Positions 7,095 to 11,948 of a DNA stretch of 12,762 nucleotides are shown one piece after another. The notes beneath the pieces are model-generated. The model saw only the letters and a program-made list of their open reading frames with translations, was not told the origin of the DNA and made no database searches. Source of the stretch: JALOAR01 sp964348605 (GTDB lineage: Bacteria; Patescibacteriota; Minisyncoccia; UBA6257; Colwellbacteraceae); assembly GCA_964348605.1 (NCBI GenBank), contig CAYGDC010000011.1, positions 1 to 12,762 of the forward strand, read 5' to 3'. Numbering within the stretch: position 1 is the first letter of the stretch; each line of letters begins with the position of its first letter. The position numbers and the translations under genes were made by a program.

Positions 7095-8012
7095 TTACTC
7101 TCCTTTATATAAAAAAGTATAAATATCCAATACAGCGCGAACAGCATCCCCTGCCGCAATATTATTTTGTTTATAAGGAGAATCTGTTATGTCTCCCGCT
7201 GCCCAAATACCTTTAAGAGAAGTCTGCCCAGTCCGATAATCAATTATTATTTCTCCGCATTCGTTTAAATTAACTAGCCCTCGCACTATATCAGAATTTG
7301 GCGTCGCGCCTATCGTCACAAATACACCCTGGACAACTATTTCTTTTGTCTCGCGAGAAATCGTATCAAAATATTTAAGACTAGATACAAAAGAATCACC
7401 TATAATTTCTGCAGTCTCCGCATTATAAATTACTTGTACTTTGTCAAAATTTATCACCTTTTCGCGCGTTAGCGCATCTCCTTTAATTTTATCTCCACGA
7501 ACAAGTAAATAGATTTTTGTAGCATAAGGCATAAGATCTATAATGGCTTCTAGTCCAGCATTGCCTGCGCCCACAACCGCCACATCTTTATTTTTAAAAA
7601 ATGGAGCGTCACAAGTTGAACAAAACGCTACCCCTTTACCAATAAATTTGTCCTCACCAGGAACATTTAAAAGACGATGTTTGCCCCCAGTGCAAATAAG
7701 AATTGTTTTTGTTTGATAGGCCTCGTGAGCATCCGTTTTAATCAAAAAGCCATCGTCAGTTTTAACAATTTCAATAACTTTATTTTCTTTGATTTCAATA
7801 TCTTTTTGCGCGCGCAAATGCTGTTCCAGTTGTTGCGCAAGATCTAATCCTGAGATAGATTGAGTGCCTATCCAATTTTCTATATTATCTGAAACCACCG
7901 ATCTCCCACCAAAAGAATCGGCTATAACAAGCGATTTTATTTTTTTTCGCGCAGCATATATTCCAGCCGAAACACCTGCTGGTCCTCCTCCAATAATAAT
8001 TAAATCGTACAT
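7095..8012 (-). CDS. trxB: Thioredoxin reductase-like flavoprotein
   Basis: This FAD enzyme passes electrons to thioredoxin or glutaredoxin through a redox-active cysteine pair. The 305 residues have the standard order: FAD-binding GGGPAG 8-13, a second nucleotide-binding motif GAGNAGLEA 148-156 with the catalytic CSTC (C131, C134) just before it, and the C-terminal FAD motif GIWAAGDITD 268-277. The segment after the second fold reads LLVRGDKIKGD (169-179), where NADPH-dependent enzymes have HRRxxxR to hold the 2'-phosphate. The electron donor may therefore not be NADPH. The glutaredoxin gene lies 84 bases upstream on the same strand and is a plausible partner. A promoter-like TTGGGT/TATAAT pair lies directly before the ATG; there is no Shine-Dalgarno sequence. 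Confidence 0.92.
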   Translation of the reverse strand: MYDLIIIGGGPAGVSAGIYAARKKIKSLVIADSFGGRSVVSDNIENWIGTQSISGLDLAQQLEQHLRAQKDIEIKENKVIEIVKTDDGFLIKTDAHEAYQTKTILICTGGKHRLLNVPGEDKFIGKGVAFCSTCDAPFFKNKDVAVVGAGNAGLEAIIDLMPYATKIYLLVRGDKIKGDALTREKVINFDKVQVIYNAETAEIIGDSFVSSLKYFDTISRETKEIVVQGVFVTIGATPNSDIVRGLVNLNECGEIIIDYRTGQTSLKGIWAAGDITDSPYKQNNIAAGDAVRAVLDIYTFLYKGE

Positions 8013-8021
8013 AATTTTCTA

Positions 8022-8050
8022 ATTATACCTGACGCGCTACAAAAACCCAA
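8022..8050 (-). promoter_or_regulatory. Putative trxB promoter giving a leaderless mRNA
   Basis: On the minus strand TTGGGT (8050-8045), a 17-base spacer and a perfect TATAAT (8027-8022) are followed after nine bases by the trxB ATG. Transcription would start about three bases before the start codon. Confidence 0.55.
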
Positions 8051-8096
8051 ACAAGCCTGTCGTTAAAAGATGCTATCGCCTGCTTATGTTATGAGC

Positions 8097-8345
8097 CTAG
8101 CTTAGACCACCTGACGCAGTAAGAATTTTCTCTATTTGAGATTTGTTAAAACCGATTATTACCTCTTCTCCTATCTCAATTACTGGCACGCCCACTTGAT
8201 TTGTGCGAGCAACCATTTCTTGTGCTGCTTTTTCGTCCACAGACACATCCACTTCTTCATACGATAGTCCTTTTTTATCAAAAAAATCTTTTGCTATTTT
8301 ACAATATGCACAAAAGGGAGTGGAATATATTTTTATTTTTATCAT
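8097..8345 (-). CDS. Glutaredoxin-like (NrdH-type) protein
   Basis: This is a small cytoplasmic dithiol carrier of the thioredoxin fold. The 82 residues begin with a beta strand and the active site YSTPFCAYCK (C12, C15). Next come helix 1, EVDVSVDEKAAQEM (31-44), and the cis-proline motif GVPVIEIG (52-59, P54), and it closes with GFNKSQIEKIL (65-75). The length and CxxC motif match glutaredoxins and NrdH redoxins. NrdH proteins reduce ribonucleotide reductases and receive electrons from thioredoxin reductase, so it may link the reductase downstream to NrdD. That link is inference. It starts four bases after the stop of the 58-codon gene, without a Shine-Dalgarno sequence, which suggests translational coupling. 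Confidence 0.9.
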   Translation of the reverse strand: MIKIKIYSTPFCAYCKIAKDFFDKKGLSYEEVDVSVDEKAAQEMVARTNQVGVPVIEIGEEVIIGFNKSQIEKILTASGGLS

Positions 8346-8349
8346 TATT

Positions 8350-8526
8350 TTAAATTTTAATACCTTTATTGCCTATTATATTCTTAACGGCCAAAATAAC
8401 AAGCAAAGTGCCAATAACAGTGTTGCTATAAAACAAAACAGTTCCGACCGATCCAAGGAGTAAGGGAGATAAAATCACCCATGTCCCGAAACATAAAATT
8501 ATCCAGTTGAATGTTTTAGAATTCAT
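8350..8526 (-). CDS. Small two-helix membrane protein, SPW-repeat-like
   Basis: A 58-codon reading frame starts at ATG 8526-8524 and ends in TAA at 8352-8350. The protein begins MNSKTFNWIILCFGTWVILS and has two hydrophobic segments, about residues 8-25 and 34-50, with a short basic tail (NKGIKI). The pattern W, then GTWVILSPLLLG, then an asparagine before the second helix resembles the SPW repeat family of small membrane proteins, whose function is unknown. It lies four bases upstream of glutaredoxin and 101 bases downstream of the flippase stop, all on one strand. The tight spacing and the membrane-protein composition argue that it is a real gene. The family name is tentative. Confidence 0.65.
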   Translation of the reverse strand: MNSKTFNWIILCFGTWVILSPLLLGSVGTVLFYSNTVIGTLLVILAVKNIIGNKGIKI

Positions 8527-8537
8527 AATTTTAATAA

Positions 8538-8543
8538 AGTATA
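8538..8543 (-). promoter_or_regulatory. Putative -10 element before the 58-codon gene
   Basis: TATACT on the minus strand (8543-8538) ends 11 bases before the ATG at 8526. A second candidate, TATAAT at 8607-8602, lies further upstream. Neither has a clear -35 partner, and the gene could instead be read from the flippase promoter. Confidence 0.3.
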
Positions 8544-8627
8544 AACCCTTAGCTTACTGCTGGCAACTTGTTCTTTCTTTTATCCATAAAATGGGTTGTT
8601 GATTATAAGTCGTTAGCAAACAACAAC

Positions 8628-10067
8628 TTAAATCTCTACTCCGGAAGTAATTCCTGGTTTTTGACGAATAGCAACAACAACTTGCGCAAGCGTTGGCTCG
8701 CGAAGAACCATAAGCATTAACAAGTAAGACATAAAGCCAGCGCCAATAACAATAAAAGCATGAGCCTGAATAAAAAGAAGAGCAACAACTATAAGTCCCA
8801 TCACGAAGGCGCATATAATAATATGACCGATATCTGGAAACACGCGAAAAGAAAGAGTTTTTTTAAGCATAGTTATGCCGTAAATAAATAATAATATTTG
8901 TACAATAAGAGTAGCGAGAGCGCAACCAGCAATTCCTATATATGGAATGAAGATTATATTCAAAATAACATTCATTAAAACACCTATCGCAAGATAACCA
9001 TAAAAAGATTTTTGCTTATTTTGAGCAAAGAGAGCGCTTGTAAAAAACGATAAAGGAAAAACAAAAAGAAATGTAAGAGATAATAAAGCAAAGCTTAAAT
9101 AAGACATTGAAAATTCCGGTCCGTATAAAAAACTAATAACAGAGCGTGCCGCAAGCACGCCACCAATAGATAAAGGAATCGCAAAAAGATAAACAGATCT
9201 AAGTCCTTTTTCTAAAGTTGCGCGAAATTGGTTTATATCTCCCGCCTCACGAGAAAGAGTAGGAAAAAAAGCCGCCACAAGAAGACTAGGAATTAAATAA
9301 AGGAGCTGAACAGGTTTTTGGGCAGCGGCATAAAGACCAATTTCAGTCGATGAAGTCATAGCTCCCAGCACAAGAATATCAGTATTTATCATAATAATGC
9401 CCATTAAGCTCACCATTCCAAACGGCCAAGCGGAAACAATAATTTCTTTAACAAGTTTACGATTAAATTCCTTTATTAATCCTCTAAAATAATTTCTAAG
9501 AGGGATAAAAATCGCCATAAGTCCTATAAAAGTGCCTACAACATAACTTAAAACAAGAGCGCCGCTTGTGGGGCATATAGATAAAAATAAAAGACCAAAT
9601 CCCACTATGCTTGCATTAGTCACTATTTGACCCCTGGCTTCAATGTCCATTCTCTCTAAAGAGCGCGCTAAAGCAGAAACAAAATTTCTTAGCGAATCCA
9701 AAATAAAAATAATAATAATCAAAGGAATGAAAATAATAGCCCCTGGAACACGCACAATAATATTTTGAAAAAGAGCGATAAATACAGATAATGCAAAAAT
9801 CAGCGATAACTTCACAACTAATCCGGTCGCAAGATATTTTGTGATAAGTTTTGAATTACGATTATTTTCACGAACAAGTAACGCGTTAATACCAATATCT
9901 GATAAAACAGTAAAGGTGGCAGTAAGCGACATAGCGTAAGCAAAAACGCCCCAATTAGTCGCCCCAAGAACACGAGCGGCAACAATAATAAGAATCGCGC
10001 GCAAAACACGACCAATTGCTTGTCCTGAAAAAAGCCAAAAAGCGTTTTTAATTATCTTAGAGTTCAC
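8628..10067 (-). CDS. Flippase of the polysaccharide/O-antigen exporter family (Wzx-like)
   Basis: Proteins of this family (MOP superfamily) move lipid-linked sugars from the inner to the outer face of the cytoplasmic membrane for surface polysaccharide assembly. The 479 residues are almost wholly hydrophobic helices, roughly 12-14 of them. The typical start is present: KNAFWLFSGQAIGRVLRAIL (7-26) followed by VAARVLGATNWGVFAYA (29-45). The start codon is GTG (10067-10065). An in-frame TAA lies directly before it, and no later start would keep the conserved first helix. No glycosyltransferase genes are adjacent, so the substrate is unknown. A TATAAT ends nine bases before the GTG, and there is no Shine-Dalgarno sequence. 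Confidence 0.9.
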   Translation of the reverse strand: MNSKIIKNAFWLFSGQAIGRVLRAILIIVAARVLGATNWGVFAYAMSLTATFTVLSDIGINALLVRENNRNSKLITKYLATGLVVKLSLIFALSVFIALFQNIIVRVPGAIIFIPLIIIIFILDSLRNFVSALARSLERMDIEARGQIVTNASIVGFGLLFLSICPTSGALVLSYVVGTFIGLMAIFIPLRNYFRGLIKEFNRKLVKEIIVSAWPFGMVSLMGIIMINTDILVLGAMTSSTEIGLYAAAQKPVQLLYLIPSLLVAAFFPTLSREAGDINQFRATLEKGLRSVYLFAIPLSIGGVLAARSVISFLYGPEFSMSYLSFALLSLTFLFVFPLSFFTSALFAQNKQKSFYGYLAIGVLMNVILNIIFIPYIGIAGCALATLIVQILLFIYGITMLKKTLSFRVFPDIGHIIICAFVMGLIVVALLFIQAHAFIVIGAGFMSYLLMLMVLREPTLAQVVVAIRQKPGITSGVEI

Positions 10068-10076
10068 TTAAATATC

Positions 10077-10082
10077 ATTATA
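10077..10082 (-). promoter_or_regulatory. Putative -10 element of the flippase gene
   Basis: A perfect TATAAT on the minus strand (10082-10077) ends nine bases before the GTG start, the same distance as for trxB and hsp20. No good -35 hexamer is present. A transcript from here would be nearly leaderless. Confidence 0.4.
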
Positions 10083-10105
10083 AAGAAAAAAAGGCGAAAG
10101 AGGGA

Positions 10106-10150
10106 GGGGCATTATATAGCTTTAATTCTCTATAATAAAAAGTTTGCCCC
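10106..10150. repeat. GC-rich inverted repeat flanking a TATAAT upstream of the cupin gene
   Basis: GGGGCA (10106-10111) and TGCCCC (10145-10150) form perfect 6-base arms around 33 AT-rich bases that include TATAAT at 10131-10136. The TATAAT could serve the cupin gene, whose ATG is at 10180, though no good -35 is seen. The arms stand out in otherwise AT-rich DNA and may be a regulator site. Confidence 0.35.
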
Positions 10151-10179
10151 ATGTGCATTGTTAATGTTAAACTGAAAAA

Positions 10180-10578
10180 ATGAATGGATATATTTCAAAT
10201 ATAGAAAAAGATACTCTTGAGAACGAGAACTTTCGTAAAGTTCTATACACCGCACCTTTTAGTCAACTCGTTATTATGACTCTTCAGCCCGGAGAAGAAA
10301 TTGGTACAGAGGCCCATCATGACCGCGATCAATTCTTCCGCGTTGAAGCAGGTCAAGGAGTAGCTGTCTTAAATAACATCAGCCACAATATAGAAGATGG
10401 ATCAGCTATCGTAATTCCCGCAAGCACTCCACACAACATTATAAATACTTCGGGAACAGAAAAATTAAAAGTTTATACTATCTACTCCCCCGCCGAACAC
10501 AAAGATGGCACTATTCATCAAACTAAAGAAGAAGCCATGGCTCACGAAGAACACTTTGACGGCAAGACAACAGAATAA
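10180..10578 (+). CDS. Single-domain cupin protein
   Basis: Cupins are small beta-barrel metal or sugar binders with many activities. The 132 residues hold one cupin domain. Motif 1 is GTEAHHDRDQFFRVEAGQG (42-60), where H46 and H47 are candidate ligands and the usual glutamate is replaced by the D/Q of RDQFF. Motif 2 is around PASTPHNIINTSG (79-91) with H84. The conserved end, YTIYSPAEHKDGTIHQTKEE (98-117) followed by EEHFDGKTTE, is typical of a widespread cupin family related to mannose-6-phosphate isomerase-type cupins. I know of no proven reaction for it. The gene stands alone, with a terminator 15 bases after the stop. It has no Shine-Dalgarno sequence. Confidence 0.87.
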   Translation: MNGYISNIEKDTLENENFRKVLYTAPFSQLVIMTLQPGEEIGTEAHHDRDQFFRVEAGQGVAVLNNISHNIEDGSAIVIPASTPHNIINTSGTEKLKVYTIYSPAEHKDGTIHQTKEEAMAHEEHFDGKTTE

Positions 10579-10593
10579 ATAAAAATTTTATCT

Positions 10594-10633
10594 AAAAACG
10601 CCTACTCTTTTATAAAATCAGTGGGCGTTTTTT
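10594..10633 (+). terminator. Rho-independent terminator after the cupin gene
   Basis: AAAAACGCCTACT (10594-10606) pairs with AGTGGGCGTTTTT (10620-10632) through one G-U pair around a 13-base loop, and the stem runs straight into a T-run. It ends the cupin message. The A-run on the left arm means it could also work on the other strand. Confidence 0.88.
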
Positions 10634-10675
10634 ATTTTTCTTAAAAAAATAAAATTATTTCTTACTTCACTTAAA

Positions 10676-10703
10676 TTGACAAAATATAAAATTTTTTTAT
10701 AAA
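10676..10703 (+). promoter_or_regulatory. Strong promoter of the 191-residue orphan
   Basis: A perfect -35 TTGACA (10676-10681), a 16-base spacer and TATAAA (10698-10703) form the best sigma-70 promoter in the window. Transcription would begin near 10710, leaving a leader of about 60 bases with a hairpin and a strong ribosome binding site. Confidence 0.75.
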
Positions 10704-10718
10704 ATTTATTCACTTCTG

Positions 10719-10745
10719 GTATTAGAAGATAGCAGTCTTCAATAC
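10719..10745 (+). promoter_or_regulatory. Leader hairpin of the 191-residue orphan
   Basis: GTATT-A-GAAGA (10719-10729) pairs with TCTTCAATAC (10736-10745), ten base pairs with one bulged A and a six-base loop TAGCAG. It sits between the promoter and the Shine-Dalgarno sequence, where it could stabilise the mRNA or control translation. Confidence 0.55.
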
Positions 10746-10756
10746 TAAGAAAATAT

Positions 10757-10765
10757 AAAGGAGGT
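10757..10765 (+). promoter_or_regulatory. Strong Shine-Dalgarno sequence
   Basis: AAAGGAGGT is an almost full anti-16S match, nine bases before the ATG at 10774. It is the only strong Shine-Dalgarno sequence I found before a gene in the window, and it fixes the start of the orphan gene. Confidence 0.9.
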
Positions 10766-10773
10766 CTTTAATA

Positions 10774-11349
10774 ATGAAAAAAGATAAAGGCACCGTAGTG
10801 GTATCTGTCAGTGGTTCAGAAACAATGTCATTCATTATGAGGCACTGGGTAAATAACGCCCAAAAGCTTAATAGAGCCATTTTCAGTGATATTGCTATTA
10901 ATGGGAGAGAGGCCATTATAGCCCATATTGAAAGTCCTGCAGAAAAACGGAAAATAATTTTCGTTACAGACAACTCAGAGGACGATGTTCGTGACACCAT
11001 AGGGTTAATGGACCTCAGGGAACACCCTATCATTATTATAGGAACTTTTAAGCATATAGGCCGGTATCTCGATGAAGCACCAGGAAGTTCTCGATACCGA
11101 GAACTCAATCGAAGACTTGTTGATCTCAATAATATTGAGGTGAGGGGGCGAGGCATTCTTATTAGGAATAATGAGAGGGACTACTTACGTCTTAAAACAC
11201 CATCTGACTTTGGTTATAAATTCGTTAGGGAGCTAGCGTCATTTATTTGGACACTAGAAAAAAATATACTCCCTTACGAAGTAGTGCCTGCAAACCGCGT
11301 GCTAAAGAAAAAAAGCGCACGCTACAGACAAAGCTACGCATTACGCTAG
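10774..11349 (+). CDS. Unrecognised 191-residue soluble protein
   Basis: I do not recognise this protein. It has no signal peptide, membrane segment or cysteine. Alternating strands and helices, with hydrophobic strands at KGTVVVSVSG (5-14), KIIFVTDNSEDD (60-71) and HPIIIIGTF (84-92), suggest an alpha/beta fold. The middle is rich in arginine and acidic residues, and the C-terminus (LKKKSARYRQSYALR, 177-191) is strongly basic, which could contact nucleic acid. The gene is a closed unit with its own promoter, leader hairpin, strong Shine-Dalgarno sequence and terminator. Codon use differs from its neighbours: at least six AGG and two CGG arginine codons, several GGG, and a TAG stop. This suggests high expression and perhaps a foreign origin. 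It lies just before a tRNA gene. Confidence 0.8.
   Translation: MKKDKGTVVVSVSGSETMSFIMRHWVNNAQKLNRAIFSDIAINGREAIIAHIESPAEKRKIIFVTDNSEDDVRDTIGLMDLREHPIIIIGTFKHIGRYLDEAPGSSRYRELNRRLVDLNNIEVRGRGILIRNNERDYLRLKTPSDFGYKFVRELASFIWTLEKNILPYEVVPANRVLKKKSARYRQSYALR
11086..11105 (+). repeat. Perfect hairpin inside the orphan gene
   Basis: AGTTCTCG (11086-11093) and CGAGAACT (11098-11105) form an eight-base perfect stem with the four-base loop ATAC, within the coding sequence. No T-run follows, so it is not a standard terminator. Confidence 0.6.
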
Positions 11350-11360
11350 CATGATGCACC

Positions 11361-11387
11361 CCGCCTTCGTAAAAGAAGGCGGTTTTT
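11361..11387 (+). terminator. Rho-independent terminator after the orphan gene
   Basis: CCGCCTTC (11361-11368) and GAAGGCGG (11375-11382) form a perfect eight-base stem with a six-base loop, followed by TTTTT. It lies 11 bases after the stop codon of the 191-residue gene. Confidence 0.93.
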
Positions 11388-11388
11388 A

Positions 11389-11418
11389 TTGCTTTAATCC
11401 TCTATTTTGATTTACACT
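11389..11418 (+). promoter_or_regulatory. Putative tRNA-Arg promoter
   Basis: TTGCTT (11389-11394), an 18-base spacer and TACACT (11413-11418) would start transcription about seven bases before the mature tRNA 5' end. The preceding terminator makes a separate promoter necessary. Confidence 0.4.
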
Positions 11419-11431
11419 ATTTTAGTAATTT

Positions 11432-11503
11432 GCCCTCGTCGTTCAACGGACAGGACGCAAGATTGCGGATCTTGCAATAGAGGTTCAATTCCTCTCGAGG
11501 GCA
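11432..11503 (+). tRNA. tRNA-Arg, anticodon GCG
   Basis: The sequence folds into a complete cloverleaf. The acceptor stem GCCCTCG pairs with CGAGGGC. The D stem GTTC pairs with GGAC (one G-U) around an eight-base loop containing GG. The anticodon stem CAAGA pairs with TCTTG around loop TTGCGGA. The T stem AGAGG pairs with CCTCT around loop TTCAATT. T8, A14, the 15-48 pair (A-T) and T54-T55-C56 are all in place, and A73 is the discriminator. The anticodon at 11465-11467 is GCG, reading arginine codons CGC and CGU, with G37 after it. The terminal CCA is not encoded (the next bases are CTA). Bacteria normally use anticodon ACG here, modified to inosine. Confidence 0.93.
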
Positions 11504-11531
11504 CTAACAATAAAATCAATTACACACAACG

Positions 11532-11560
11532 TATACATACATCGGTTTTTTTGCTATACT
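11532..11560 (+). promoter_or_regulatory. Promoter of the exported-protein gene pair
   Basis: TATACA (11532-11537), a 17-base spacer and TATACT (11555-11560) preceded by TGC form an extended -10 promoter. Transcription would begin near 11567, 58 bases before the ATG at 11625. Confidence 0.6.
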
Positions 11561-11566
11561 CTTACA

Positions 11567-11603
11567 TAGAGGTGAATATAAAAACATAAGGTCGGCGCCT
11601 CTA
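11567..11603 (+). promoter_or_regulatory. Possible 5'-end leader hairpin
   Basis: TAGAGG (11567-11572) can pair with CCTCTA (11598-11603) across 25 bases. If transcription starts near 11567 the mRNA would begin with a closed stem. GAGGTG in the left arm resembles a Shine-Dalgarno sequence but has no suitable start codon after it. Confidence 0.35.
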
Positions 11604-11624
11604 CTAATACCAAAAACATAATTT

Positions 11625-11948
11625 ATGAAAAAAATAAACTGGAAAACATGGACATCTGTTATTGTAGTCGCCTTAGTAATAATATTAGTCGCACAATATA
11701 TAGCAATTATGCCGCCCCAGATAAACGAGATTTCCCAAGCGATAGATATCGTGCCCGAACAGGAGTTGCCAGCTGTTATTACAACGCCACCCACAGGAGA
11801 CGTTAACGACGCGATAAATGCAATTCTTGATAGCGTCACTGAAGAACAAGCTTTTTTCACCGATGAAGAAAAAGATACGGCATTGCTCGGTGCTGACAGT
11901 CAAGCCATTAATGATTTTGGTCAATCTTTTAACGAAAATGAACTATAA
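11625..11948 (+). CDS. Unrecognised membrane-anchored acidic protein, 107 residues
   Basis: I do not recognise a family. The protein has a short basic start (MKKINWK), one hydrophobic helix at about 11-28 (SVIVVALVIILVAQYIAI), a proline-bearing linker (PPQINE; TTPPTGD at 53-59) and a strongly acidic tail with almost no basic residues. The likely topology is N-terminus inside, tail outside, either as a membrane anchor or an uncleaved signal. The next gene overlaps its last codons: ATGAACTATAA holds both the start of the downstream gene and this gene's stop. Together with that gene's signal peptide, this argues for a two-gene operon acting outside the membrane. There is no Shine-Dalgarno sequence. 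Confidence 0.72.
   Translation: MKKINWKTWTSVIVVALVIILVAQYIAIMPPQINEISQAIDIVPEQELPAVITTPPTGDVNDAINAILDSVTEEQAFFTDEEKDTALLGADSQAINDFGQSFNENEL

Noticed and set aside
11818..11937. Upstream ATG at 11818 as the start of the secreted coiled-coil gene
   Set aside because: It would overlap the 107-residue gene by over 130 bases and bury the signal peptide internally. ATG 11938 places it at the N-terminus.
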